Shown here: in pieces, positions 8,379-17,184 of the stretch
Numbering within the stretch: position 1 is the stretch's first letter
Layout of the letters: the number at the start of each line of letters is the position of its first letter
Origin: an uncultured Rothia sp.
GTDB taxonomy: Bacteria > Actinomycetota > Actinomycetes > Actinomycetales > Micrococcaceae
Direction: 5' to 3'
DNA length: 64,000 nucleotides
NCBI RefSeq assembly: GCF_916715725.1
Contig: NZ_CAKAPD010000004.1
Span: 102,931 to 166,930, forward strand
Notes under the pieces: generated by a model
The model's database searches: none
What the model was told of the DNA's origin: nothing
The model's input: only the letters and a program-made list of their open reading frames with translations
Position numbers and translations under genes: made by a program

Positions 8379-9419
8379 TTAGCGGATAAAACGCTCCAGA
8401 ATCTCACCAACACGGACCTTGCCTGCTTCAGGCGAGTAATTCTCCTGCCAACGCCAGAACAGCTCGGAGGTTCGCTCCGCCAGGGCATCCGTATCTTCTC
8501 GAAGCTCAGTACCCAGGCTCTTAATGGCCTGCGCAAGAGCTACCGGCTGATCAGCAGGCACAACGTACGGGTACGACGCGCCGCCCAGCACCTCCGACAG
8601 AGCACCAGCATCACTGACCACCACAGGGACGCGCGCGCTCATCGCTTCAGCGACCACCAAGCCAAAGGACTCAGGGGCAATCGAAGGTACAACAAGCATG
8701 TCAATGTCACCGAAAAGACGGTCTGGGGTAGTCCAGCCCAAACGCGTGCTGAACGTAGCAACACGGGCTAGGGCGTCCTCAACCTCAGCACGTTCTTCAT
8801 CAGATGCGAAGACAGGCTCGCCACCAATCACCAGGTCGTATTCAATACCGTTAGAGTTCAAGGAACTCATCGCCTGGCACAGGGTCGCGATGCCCTTAGA
8901 CGGAGTCAAACGCCCCAGGTAACCGACGCGAAGTCGGCGCTCCCCCACACGGTGATCCAGCTCGGTGGATACGCCACTGACCCAGTTCGCGAACAGCTCG
9001 CTACCGGGGCAGGCACGAGCCACATAGCGGCTAGGCACCAGGGTGACAGACGCCTTATGGCGGGCAAAGGGTACGAGCTTCGCGTTCACACCGGTAGGCA
9101 GCTGGTGCAGGTGCACGATGCGGTTCTTACGGCCGCCCGTTGCCGCTGCGGGAACCAGACCATTGCACCACAACAGAACGTCCTTATGGCGAGCGTGCCA
9201 GCTACGCAGAGCCACCATGTACTGTGCGCGGTTCTTAGCTGGCAAGACAATGCGGGGGAACCCCTCATCCGCAGCAGCTTCTACAAGCTGCTTCGGCTCG
9301 GAAGGACCCACAATAGTGACCTTGTAGCCAAGGCTACGGGCTGCGCGGGCAATGTTCAGGAGCATGACCTCGCCGCCGCCCATGTCACCGTTATTGGTGG
9401 CGATGTAGAGTTCTTTCAT
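8379..9419 (-). CDS. GT4-type glycosyltransferase
   Basis: This GT-B enzyme of 346 residues begins MKELYIATNNGDMGGGEVML, with the glycine-rich N-terminal loop of GT4 enzymes. The C-domain shows VGYLGRLTPSKGIATL and VPSIAPESFGLVVAEAMSARVPVV, which contains the nucleotide-sugar E-x7-E motif. It follows the polymerase/ligase gene with only 2 bp between stop and start, so it is in the same operon. Substrates are not predictable. Confidence 0.9.
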   Translation of the reverse strand: MKELYIATNNGDMGGGEVMLLNIARAARSLGYKVTIVGPSEPKQLVEAAADEGFPRIVLPAKNRAQYMVALRSWHARHKDVLLWCNGLVPAAATGGRKNRIVHLHQLPTGVNAKLVPFARHKASVTLVPSRYVARACPGSELFANWVSGVSTELDHRVGERRLRVGYLGRLTPSKGIATLCQAMSSLNSNGIEYDLVIGGEPVFASDEERAEVEDALARVATFSTRLGWTTPDRLFGDIDMLVVPSIAPESFGLVVAEAMSARVPVVVSDAGALSEVLGGASYPYVVPADQPVALAQAIKSLGTELREDTDALAERTSELFWRWQENYSPEAGKVRVGEILERFIR

Positions 9420-9421
9420 CG

Positions 9422-10816
9422 TTATACTTTCCTCGCCTGCTGACGGATAGAACTGACGTCAAACGATTTAGAAGTAGTCAACTTCTTAGGCGTTTCTTGA
9501 TGGGTTACAGAGGCAGGAGCTTCATTCTCGATGAGCTCGCCGTTCTGCAGCGCAGGTTTTTTATCGCTACTCTGCACCTTCTGCATAGCACCTGGTTCCT
9601 GCTGTCCGCTATCTGAAGCATCCAGATCCTTATCCGGGTTCAGGTACAGCAATGCAAGACCCACCACGATAGCCCACGGCACAGTCAGAATCACCTCTCC
9701 AAGACGCTGAGAGGTAATAATGATAATCACCATTGCGGCTTCGGCAATAACAATGCGCTGAGTACGCTGCTGCTTCCAGATGAATGCGGCAGAAATCATC
9801 AAGGATACAACCACAATCATATAGACCCATCCGGCCTCCTGGACCAGCGTCATATATGAGTTGTGGAAGTAAAAGTATCGGTCTTGTAGCGGAACCTGTG
9901 CAGTACCCAAACCGCCGCCGTACCACGGAACCACATCAATCATGCGGTACATTCCTTCGTCAATTCGCTGACGCAATAGGTCACTACCGAGGCGATCCGA
10001 GAAAGCACCAGCACGAGCAAAGTTATCTTCCAGGTAGTTCACGCCTAGATAGAACAGATACGCCAGAACAGCTTTGCCGAAGAGATTCAGACGGTAGGAG
10101 AAGTACAACCACAGGACGGCGAATGCGTACGCCGCCAATGAAGTGCGAGAACCAGTCAGCCACAACATGCCCGCGCTAACAGCAATAGCAGCAATACGGT
10201 GGCTTGTCTTTCTGACCATAGCGACAAAGAGGAAACCGAAAAGCGCATAGTACAGACCCGATTGGTTCTTATCATTGAGCCAACCGGTCAACGTACCACC
10301 ATAGTTATCAGGTGCGATACCCGCGTAGAAGCCAATGACGTTGATCAAGAGGCCAAAGGCCACACCAAACAGTAGAGAACGGATATCAATCTTCTTCTGC
10401 GCAATCTGCAGAGCAAGCAGTACCACAACCGCCATACGCACAGCACGACGAATCGCATATTCAACAGGGAAGCTGTTGAACGTCAAAGTCTCAAATAGTG
10501 CCCAGCCAATGGCCAACAGAAGAATCGTAAAGAACAAGCCGTTGTAGGTGTTCTCGATTTTGGCAGGCTTAGTCAAGTTGTAGAGTACAAGCACCATCAC
10601 CACAACAGTTCCAACTGGCATGGCGAAGAACGCTGTTGTAATACCAATAAAAATCAGGCCGAACCCCGCCCAGAAATCGAGCATCGATAGCTTGGACACA
10701 CTACCAGCAAGGTACTTTGCTTCAGCCTTCGCAGCCTGCCCAAAGCGAGTGGCATTGCTCGATGCGGCACCTGGATACTGGGTTCCAGATGCAGGTTGAG
10801 AGTGAGCTACAGTCAT
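9422..10816 (-). CDS. O-antigen ligase / Wzy-like polymerase
   Basis: This is a polytopic membrane protein (464 residues) of the O-antigen polymerase/ligase superfamily. It likely polymerises lipid-linked repeat units or transfers the glycan to its acceptor outside the membrane. Hydrophobic helices fill residues ~45-385. NDKNQSGLYYALFGF and GSRTSLAAYAFAVLW are characteristic stretches, and a large external loop (LRQRIDEGMYRMIDVVPWYGGG) precedes the last helices, as in WaaL/Wzy. The last ~80 residues are hydrophilic and cytoplasmic-looking. Its ATG overlaps the stop of the GT4 gene upstream by 4 nt. Polymerase versus ligase cannot be decided from the sequence. Confidence 0.85.
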   Translation of the reverse strand: MTVAHSQPASGTQYPGAASSNATRFGQAAKAEAKYLAGSVSKLSMLDFWAGFGLIFIGITTAFFAMPVGTVVVMVLVLYNLTKPAKIENTYNGLFFTILLLAIGWALFETLTFNSFPVEYAIRRAVRMAVVVLLALQIAQKKIDIRSLLFGVAFGLLINVIGFYAGIAPDNYGGTLTGWLNDKNQSGLYYALFGFLFVAMVRKTSHRIAAIAVSAGMLWLTGSRTSLAAYAFAVLWLYFSYRLNLFGKAVLAYLFYLGVNYLEDNFARAGAFSDRLGSDLLRQRIDEGMYRMIDVVPWYGGGLGTAQVPLQDRYFYFHNSYMTLVQEAGWVYMIVVVSLMISAAFIWKQQRTQRIVIAEAAMVIIIITSQRLGEVILTVPWAIVVGLALLYLNPDKDLDASDSGQQEPGAMQKVQSSDKKPALQNGELIENEAPASVTHQETPKKLTTSKSFDVSSIRQQARKV

Positions 10817-11928
10817 TTCTTCTCCAAAATACGAGCGTATATCTCGGCGGTCTGAGCAGCCATCTGCGCGTTTGAGATCCAGGTAAAAGGCACCGATTCC
10901 CCCTTCTGCAGTTGCGCGCGCATAGCCTGCAGAACATCCTGAGTCAGAGTTGCACTCTGGCGGTCCACCAGCTCATCGGCGCCCAGAATCTCCGGGTTGC
11001 CGCCCACAGCGGTAGCGACCGTCTTCAAGCCGGCTGCCTTAGCATCCAGCAGAGTGTAGGAGCAGTTCTCCCACACCGACAGCTGAACAATCATGTCGCT
11101 GCGGCCCATCGCCTCAATCGGGTTAACGAAACCGCTAAAGGTCACCGAATCACCCAGCTTCAGGCGCTGAGCCTGAGCCTGCAACTCGGAAGCCAAATCG
11201 CCAGAGCCCGCAATCTCAAGATGAGCCTGCGGGTAATCAGCACGAAGCTGCGCAAAAGCGTCCAGCAGCACGTCAATACCCTTCTCAGGGGACAGGCGAG
11301 ACAGCGAAAGAATACGCGGACCGCCATCAGCAGGCACACACTGCTGCTCAACAGCCGCGTGCACCTCGGGAATATCCACGCCGTTGTACACCAGCTCCAC
11401 GCCACGAGCGCCCCACTTGGCACGCATCTGATCAGCGGTAGAACGAGAAACAGCAATCGCCTGATTGGTACCCCACAGACGCACACGGTGTACGGTCTCC
11501 ATGAGCTTAGAACGCCAAGAGCTACCGTGATACACGGAGTCATTACCGGCGATACCGTGCTCAGTGGTCAGGAGCTTCGGCACACAGGTGCCGCGCTTGA
11601 TGACGCTACGGATGCGTAGCGCGTTGACTACAGCGGTCGCTACAACGTCCGCATACGCCAGGTGGCTGTGCACGATATCCGGGCGGACCTGCTCAATAGC
11701 CTTCTGTAGAGAAGCAAAGGAAGTCTTAAAACCGTAGTCGGGGCCGAAGTCAGCTTTGATGACGGTGACGCCCAGTTCCTCAAGGCGGTTCGTGAGCTTA
11801 CCCTCGGGTGCGAGAACCACCAGGTTAAAGCCGGGGAGCCCGGCACGTGCCATATCGACAACGTGCCGAGCTACCCCGCCAAAATCGGGAACCGGAACGA
11901 CCCATAGAGCCGTTGGTGTAGAGGTCAT
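10813..11928 (-). CDS. GT4-type glycosyltransferase
   Basis: The protein (371 residues) opens with VVPVPDFGGVARHVVDMARAG, the GT4 acceptor-side loop. ILSLSRLSPEKGIDVLLDAF marks the start of the C-domain, and LSVWENCSYTLLDAKAAG is a variant of the E-x7-E loop with D as the second acid. It overlaps its neighbours by 4 nt on each side, so it is translationally coupled in the operon. The donor is unknown. Confidence 0.9.
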   Translation of the reverse strand: MTSTPTALWVVPVPDFGGVARHVVDMARAGLPGFNLVVLAPEGKLTNRLEELGVTVIKADFGPDYGFKTSFASLQKAIEQVRPDIVHSHLAYADVVATAVVNALRIRSVIKRGTCVPKLLTTEHGIAGNDSVYHGSSWRSKLMETVHRVRLWGTNQAIAVSRSTADQMRAKWGARGVELVYNGVDIPEVHAAVEQQCVPADGGPRILSLSRLSPEKGIDVLLDAFAQLRADYPQAHLEIAGSGDLASELQAQAQRLKLGDSVTFSGFVNPIEAMGRSDMIVQLSVWENCSYTLLDAKAAGLKTVATAVGGNPEILGADELVDRQSATLTQDVLQAMRAQLQKGESVPFTWISNAQMAAQTAEIYARILEKK

Positions 11929-13010
11929 GCCTTAGTCAACTTTCGAGTGAGGAAAGAACGGAAGGATGCAGAAACCTTAGTTTCAATGGAAATATGCACC
12001 AGGTAGGCGAAGCAAACCACCAAAACCAATGCAATAATACGTGCCCCCCAGGGACCAGCCACCGGGTAGAACAGATCCACCAGCATATAGCCGACCATAG
12101 CGTGGCCCAAGTACAGGGGGTAGGAAATACGTCCCAAGAAATTCAGCGGACCCTTTGCAAGTACCGGAACGTTCTTCAGGTATACAACGATGAAGAACAC
12201 CAGGCTAATCAGCGCCACACCGATTCCATGAGCAAGATCATGCATCAGCGCTGCGTTGAGGGAAGCCAGAATTGCAAAGTACGGAATGTGCCAGGTGAAC
12301 TTTCGATCATGACTGTACATGAAGAACATCATGCCCAGACTAAAGAGCGAAGAATGTTCCGCAACCGCAGCCCACACAATCATCTTCGGTGCTCCACCGA
12401 GAGAAGCCTCAGGGTGGAAAAGCAGACACAGAGCCGTACCGATAACCGACCAGGTAAGCAGAATCGTAGTCAGCTCCCCACGGTAAATCTTTCCCTTCCT
12501 GATAATCAGGTACAGGGCGACCATCACGTAGAACTGCAGTTCAACTGCCAGCGTCCAGTACACCTGATCCACGTTATCCACACGCAGGAAGCGTTGCAAC
12601 ATCGTTGTGTTGATTAGGGTCTGCGGAATCGTAATATGGCGTCCGGGGTTTCCATAGATGAAATACACCAGCGCTGATACAGCCAGCGCAAACCAGTATG
12701 TCGGGTAAATACGAGAAAAACGCGAAACCGCGAACTTCAGTGCCGACCCGCTCTTGATAGCGCTGAGCAGGATTACAAAGCCAGAAATAATGAAGAAGAG
12801 CTGAACACCCAGCTCGCCCAGAGGAATATCGTAAGGCGAGGGGGCGGTTCGCGGGTAATTTTGAGTAGCCGGAATACCCAGGTGATAAATCACCACGGTA
12901 ATAGCAGCCAGGCCACGGAACCCGTCTAGCTCCCGGAAACGCCCGGGAGTAATGAAATTCTGATCCAGAATTTCACCCTCCCGAGCTTTTACGGTCTGAG
13001 ACTTGGCCAT
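11925..13010 (-). CDS. Acyltransferase family 3 membrane protein (OafA/YrhL type)
   Basis: This is a polytopic membrane acyltransferase (361 residues) that probably O-acetylates a glycan intermediate. The N-terminal RELDGFRGLAAITVVIYHLG holds the family R-x-D-x-x-R-x-x-A signature and the catalytic His. Successive hydrophobic helices follow, and YPLYLGHAMVGYML is near the C-terminus. I prefer the ATG at 13010, with AGGA 9 nt upstream, to a GTG at 13031 that overlaps the upstream gene and has no ribosome-binding site. Its 3' end overlaps the next GT by 4 nt. Confidence 0.88.
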   Translation of the reverse strand: MAKSQTVKAREGEILDQNFITPGRFRELDGFRGLAAITVVIYHLGIPATQNYPRTAPSPYDIPLGELGVQLFFIISGFVILLSAIKSGSALKFAVSRFSRIYPTYWFALAVSALVYFIYGNPGRHITIPQTLINTTMLQRFLRVDNVDQVYWTLAVELQFYVMVALYLIIRKGKIYRGELTTILLTWSVIGTALCLLFHPEASLGGAPKMIVWAAVAEHSSLFSLGMMFFMYSHDRKFTWHIPYFAILASLNAALMHDLAHGIGVALISLVFFIVVYLKNVPVLAKGPLNFLGRISYPLYLGHAMVGYMLVDLFYPVAGPWGARIIALVLVVCFAYLVHISIETKVSASFRSFLTRKLTKA

Positions 13011-13021
13011 AGACGCTAATC

Positions 13022-15265
13022 CTACAGCCACTTTTCGAGGCGGTCCAGTGCGGTGAAGAAGCCTTCACCGTTGTTGATGTGGCCCTGCCAGATTTCGGGA
13101 ATGAAGGATGCCTTCGGCGCCAGCTCACGCAGCTGCTTACCCAGGGATGCCCAGTCGACATCGCCTTCGCCAACCTGAACGCCCTCACCGTCAACGCCGG
13201 TGCCGTCCACCAGGTGCAGGTGAATGGACAGCGGTGCCAGCTGCTCAACAGCCTCCGACAGCGGAATGTTCAGGAAGTTGCATGCAAGCATGGTGTGGGA
13301 GATATCCAGGCAGAGTGCGGTATCGAATGCACGCGAGAACTCTGCGGTGTCCTTCGGATCCAGGAACAGGTTGTGGTACTGCTGACCACCCATCAGCCAG
13401 GGGTACGGGGGCAGAGTCTGAGCAGCCAGGCGAACGCCGGATGCGTCCAGACGCTTCAGAGCCTCACCGATACGCTCGTACTTCTCAGCACGTGCAGCAG
13501 CGGGGATGTGCTTGTCCTTGGTGAAGCCACCCATGGTCACAACCATGACCGGGTCCTCGTCTACGGTGAAGTAGCGGGTCAGGTCACGGGTGATGTCGAT
13601 AGTGCGCTGGACCTCAGCGATGGAGCGCTCCCACACCTCAGGATCCTTGGACGCGAGGTCCACCAGGAAGTCACCTGCGAACAGGTCGGGCAGGTGGGTG
13701 GTGAAGCCCATGTCCAGCTTGGAGTCAAAGACGTCGTCGATGTTAATCTCGAGGTCCTTGTAGGAGAAGTGGAACTCCAGGAAGTCCGGCTTAGCCTCTT
13801 CAATCAGCGGCTTGTAGTCGTGGTAACGAACCGGCAGACCCCAGGGGCGGTCGAACTTGAAGTCGCGGCGGGTCACCAGGTCGTCCTTCAGGTCACCCTC
13901 GAAGAAGAACGAGCCTTCTTCAACGTCGCGCTGCATGGTGCGGCCCAGCAGCTGCGGCAGGTAGTTCGGCTGCAGACCGCGGCCGGGGGACTTCACAGCA
14001 ACATCAGCCTCGGTCACGACCTCGCCCTTAGCGATGTGGCGGGTAGCAACCAGGGACTTTGCCAGGTTCACGCGGTTCATCAGCTCACCGGTGGACACCT
14101 CGCGAGGAGCAGCAGAACCAATAGCGGTCTCAACCTCACGGATCTGCTGAACCATTGCCTTGAATTCCTCGGGCAGCAGGGAGACGGTGTGGTCGTTACC
14201 CTCGAGGGTCTTGTCGGTGGTGAAGTGCTTCTCGATAATCTTCGCGCCGCGAGCAACAGCAGCAATCGGCACGTGGTAGCCACGCTCGTGGCCGGAGTAG
14301 CCGACCAGGCACTGACCGATTTCAGCCAGGCGGTCCATGTACGCAAGGTTGACGTCCTTGAAGGGTGCCGGGTATGCGGACTGGCACTGCAGCAGAGCGT
14401 AGGATGCGCCAGCGTTACGCAGCAGGGCAACCGACTCGCGGATTTCCTCTTCGCGGCTCATACCGGTGGAGACCAGCATGGGCAGGCCGCGGGAAGCCAC
14501 GTCGCGCAGCAGCTCGTGGTTGGTCAGGTCGGCAGAAGCAATCTTCATGCCCTGGATACCGTAGTCAACCAGTGCCTGAACGGAGGGTGCGTCCCAGGGG
14601 GTGCACATGATGTCCATGTCGTGCTGCTTGACGTGGTCGAAGACCTCGTACATCTGGTCAACGGTCAGGGAGAAGCGGGACAGCAGGTCCAGGGTGTACT
14701 GAACGCCCAGGTCCTCACCTGCGGTTGCTGCGCCGCGCTGGCGGTACAGAGCGTCCATGTCGCGCAGCTGGAACTTCACAGCGTCCGCGCCGGACTCAAC
14801 AGCCAGGTCCACCAGTTCCTTAGCGAAGTCAACGCTACCCTGGTGGTTGTTACCAATCTCAGCAATGATGAAGGAGGGGGAATCCTCGCTGATGGTGTGC
14901 TTACCAATGCGCAGAACGTCCTGCTCGTCCATTGCCAGCGCCACGAGGTGACCGCGCTCGTCGGTCAGCGGAACGTGGTTGATGCCCTTCGCGAAGTATC
15001 CGCGCAGGGTCTCGGGGTCAGCGTCAGCCGGTGCGGTCTGCGGGTTGGTGTTCGCAGCGTCCAGGGCGCTAGTCTCCAGGGATGCGGTCGGGTTAGCGAT
15101 CAGCCAACGACGGAAGTCGCCGTCAGAGAGCGAACCACGCAGAATACCGGACTCGTTCACCAGGAAGATGATGCGCTGGCCGTTAGCAGAAATCTTCTGC
15201 AGTGCGTTGAGAATCGGGTCTTCAGCGAAGACCACGTAGGGGGCAATATTGCGTTCAATAATCAC
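13022..15265 (-). CDS. Multidomain NeuB-like nonulosonate synthase: CBS pair, NeuB, SAF and TIM-barrel sugar isomerase domains
   Basis: This 747-residue protein joins four modules. Residues ~1-115 look like a CBS pair with LVNESGILRGSLSDGDFRRWL. Residues ~125-370 are a NeuB barrel with FIIAEIGNNHQGS, KFQLRD, STGMSREEEI, YSGHERG and IIEKHFTTDKTLEGNDHTVSL; the EKHFT and DH residues are catalytic and metal-binding in NeuB. Residues ~400-455 are a SAF domain (ARHIAKGEVVTEADVAVKSPGRG). Residues ~470-747 resemble an AP-endonuclease-2/xylose-isomerase barrel (LEFHFSYKD, CLDISHTMLACN, HLHLVDGTGVDGEG). NeuB enzymes condense PEP with a mannosamine-type sugar to give a sialic-acid-like nonulosonate. The last domain suggests an extra isomerisation or epimerisation on the same chain. 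The start is a GTG with AAAGG upstream. Confidence 0.88.
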   Translation of the reverse strand: MIIERNIAPYVVFAEDPILNALQKISANGQRIIFLVNESGILRGSLSDGDFRRWLIANPTASLETSALDAANTNPQTAPADADPETLRGYFAKGINHVPLTDERGHLVALAMDEQDVLRIGKHTISEDSPSFIIAEIGNNHQGSVDFAKELVDLAVESGADAVKFQLRDMDALYRQRGAATAGEDLGVQYTLDLLSRFSLTVDQMYEVFDHVKQHDMDIMCTPWDAPSVQALVDYGIQGMKIASADLTNHELLRDVASRGLPMLVSTGMSREEEIRESVALLRNAGASYALLQCQSAYPAPFKDVNLAYMDRLAEIGQCLVGYSGHERGYHVPIAAVARGAKIIEKHFTTDKTLEGNDHTVSLLPEEFKAMVQQIREVETAIGSAAPREVSTGELMNRVNLAKSLVATRHIAKGEVVTEADVAVKSPGRGLQPNYLPQLLGRTMQRDVEEGSFFFEGDLKDDLVTRRDFKFDRPWGLPVRYHDYKPLIEEAKPDFLEFHFSYKDLEINIDDVFDSKLDMGFTTHLPDLFAGDFLVDLASKDPEVWERSIAEVQRTIDITRDLTRYFTVDEDPVMVVTMGGFTKDKHIPAAARAEKYERIGEALKRLDASGVRLAAQTLPPYPWLMGGQQYHNLFLDPKDTAEFSRAFDTALCLDISHTMLACNFLNIPLSEAVEQLAPLSIHLHLVDGTGVDGEGVQVGEGDVDWASLGKQLRELAPKASFIPEIWQGHINNGEGFFTALDRLEKWL

Positions 15266-15323
15266 GATTTTGACCTTTTCGTTTGAGTGTTTAGTTGAAT
15301 GCCTGAGTGCCGGTCAAGCCGGG

Positions 15324-15347
15324 AGCGGCAGACGAGGTACTGCCGCT
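15324..15347 (-). other. Intercistronic stem-loop between the NeuA-like and NeuB-like genes
   Basis: An 8-bp stem (AGCGGCAG/CTGCCGCT) with an 8-nt loop lies in the only sizeable gap (90 bp) of this part of the operon. There is no U tract, so it is more likely an RNA processing or stability element than a terminator. Confidence 0.4.
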
Positions 15348-15355
15348 GGTGAAGG

Positions 15356-16084
15356 TTACTTGCCTTCGGCCAGGATCTGAGTGAGCTGGTGCTCTGCCAC
15401 GGAGAAGTCAATCGGTGCATCAATGTCGACGCCCTCGACCTCGTCCAGCATGAACAAGTCAATGGTACCGCCGGGGTAACCCGCAAGGCGGTTGTGGTGG
15501 TCCATGTACACGTGAGTCTTGGTGATGTACATCGAGCCGTTCTCGCGGTAGCGGAAGGTTTCCTTGGTCAGCTCCTGGCGGCGCGGGCGAGCCATAATCT
15601 CGAACGCTGCGGTGGGCTCACCGTCAGCGTGCCAAGTCCAGATGAACGGACCAATCGGAATCACACCGACCATGGAGTCCTTACCGTTCTCCGCAAACTG
15701 GCGGACCGCACGAGCCAGAGTACCGGGCAGACGCACCGGGCTGGTTGCCTGCAGCAGCATGACAGCCTCGGGTTCCCAACCGTTTTCGGTGTAGAACTCG
15801 ATGGCGTGCTCGATGACCGGCTCGGTTGCAGTGGTGTCTTCAGCCAGGTGTGCCGGACGAATGAACGGTACCTCAGCACCGTACTCGCGGGCGATATCAG
15901 CCAGCTCAGCATCGTCGGTGGAGAGGACAACACGCAGCTCGTGCTCGCCGGCTACTTCTTCCTTAGCAGCCAGTGCCTGCTCGATGGTCCATGCGACCAG
16001 CGGCTTACCCGCGATGGGGCGCAGGTTCTTACGCGGAATGCCCTTTGAGCCACCGCGCACGGGGATGACGCAGAGAATACGCAT
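15356..16084 (-). CDS. NeuA-like acylneuraminate cytidylyltransferase
   Basis: The protein (242 residues) probably activates a nonulosonate with CTP to the CMP-sugar in the cytoplasm. The N-terminal IPVRGGSKGIPRKNLRPIAGKPLVAW is the classical CMP-NeuAc synthetase signature. VVLSTDDAELADIAREYGAEVPFIRP and LLQATSPVRLPG (the QxTSP stretch) follow, and the EGVDIDAPIDF tail holds the metal-binding Asp residues. Its ATG overlaps the stop of the upstream gene by one base. It is next to the NeuB-like fusion, so the two probably act in sequence. The exact nonulosonate (Neu, Leg or Pse type) cannot be told from the sequence. Confidence 0.9.
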   Translation of the reverse strand: MRILCVIPVRGGSKGIPRKNLRPIAGKPLVAWTIEQALAAKEEVAGEHELRVVLSTDDAELADIAREYGAEVPFIRPAHLAEDTTATEPVIEHAIEFYTENGWEPEAVMLLQATSPVRLPGTLARAVRQFAENGKDSMVGVIPIGPFIWTWHADGEPTAAFEIMARPRRQELTKETFRYRENGSMYITKTHVYMDHHNRLAGYPGGTIDLFMLDEVEGVDIDAPIDFSVAEHQLTQILAEGK

Positions 16085-17184
16085 TATGCCTCCAAAGTTT
16101 CAATCATGAGTTCAGCGATACGCTGTGCCGGTTCTTTCTTCGGCTGAACCGGTGCCGGGGTCGGTTCCTGACCCCACTGGTTCATGCCGTAGCGGTCCCA
16201 GAATTCCACAAGCCATGCCGGCGGTGCCGGGTGGTAAACCCACGCCGGGATACCGCGGATTGCAGCCTCCAAAACACCGGTAGAGAAGATGGACACCACC
16301 GGGTTTGGCACCTCGTTCAGCGGAGTGCCGGAGCGGTCAATGCGGATGCCTTCCTTCTCCCACAGCTTGTGGGTCAGCACCGACAGCTTGTCCTTCTCGC
16401 TCGGGTGCGGGCGGTAGGTTCCACCAAACTTCTTCAAGAAGGAGTGCGAAGCGTACGCGAAGGATGCGCGCGGCAGTTCCGCACCGTGCATCTGTCCCAG
16501 GAAAATCGGTTCCAGGTCGTTCTGCTTCTGCGCTTCAGCACCGGCAGCTTTCTGTGCCGCCAGGTAGAGTAGCTGCGAACCCACCGCGTGAGTGGTGACA
16601 TCGCGGCGACCCGATGCCCAGAACTGGGCGTCCGCTTCGCTGAAAGCCAGCAGGGTGCATCCAACCGGTAGCGGCGGTGCCTGAGGCACCAGCAGGCCGT
16701 GCTGAACAACCCAGTACTCAGCGCCAATCGCGCGAGAGAACTCATAGGCTGCCGCACCGCGTGCCAGGTAATGACCAAGGGAAAGAACCACGCGCACACC
16801 GGGCAGGAGCCCCTGCAGCTGGTCGCCCGTCACTTCCTGCTCGGTCCAGGCATCACGGCCGTAACGCTCGGTGGCGTACTGGCCGTTGAGGTACTCCGAG
16901 GCGTCCTCGGGGACCCACAGGGCCACGCCCACGTTCTCGAGGTACTTGAGCGGCTCCAGCAGGGAGTTACGGCTCGTCGGGGAGAAAGAATCGAGCACGA
17001 TGAGCACGCGGGGTACAGCGCCGCGGGTGTAGAGAACACCGCCAACAGGTGCTTCCTGTTCAGCCGCGCCCCCGCGCAGACGTCCGATAAGGCTGCGGGC
17101 CTCGCCCTTAGCCCAACGCAGGGTATTCTGGCGCTTCTGCCAGGCGGCCCATGCATCAATGTCGAGGGGATAGGTTAGGCCCAT
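16084..17184 (-). CDS. Putative GT-B glycosyltransferase, candidate nonulosonate transferase
   Basis: I do not recognise this 366-residue protein with certainty. It has a GT-B look: PRVLIVLDSFSPTSRNSLLEPLKYL opens a Rossmann half. FGGTYRPHPSEKD (~268-280) contains an HP motif like that of bacterial sialyl- and polysialyltransferases, and VVSIFSTGVLEAAIRGIPAWVY resembles their Ser/Thr-rich motif. No transmembrane segment is evident. It lies between the CgeB-like glycosyltransferase and the CMP-sugar synthetase, overlapping the first by 10 nt and the second by one base. This context makes a CMP-nonulosonate-using transferase plausible but unproven. Alternatives are a capsule synthesis (KpsC-like) or glycerophosphotransferase-like fold. 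Confidence 0.5.
   Translation of the reverse strand: MGLTYPLDIDAWAAWQKRQNTLRWAKGEARSLIGRLRGGAAEQEAPVGGVLYTRGAVPRVLIVLDSFSPTSRNSLLEPLKYLENVGVALWVPEDASEYLNGQYATERYGRDAWTEQEVTGDQLQGLLPGVRVVLSLGHYLARGAAAYEFSRAIGAEYWVVQHGLLVPQAPPLPVGCTLLAFSEADAQFWASGRRDVTTHAVGSQLLYLAAQKAAGAEAQKQNDLEPIFLGQMHGAELPRASFAYASHSFLKKFGGTYRPHPSEKDKLSVLTHKLWEKEGIRIDRSGTPLNEVPNPVVSIFSTGVLEAAIRGIPAWVYHPAPPAWLVEFWDRYGMNQWGQEPTPAPVQPKKEPAQRIAELMIETLEA

Noticed and set aside
13079..15286. A 735-codon open frame on the plus strand, opposite the NeuB-like fusion
   Set aside because: It mirrors the codon pattern of a clearly real gene, has no ribosome-binding site and no recognisable domain. Long antisense frames are common in GC-biased genes.
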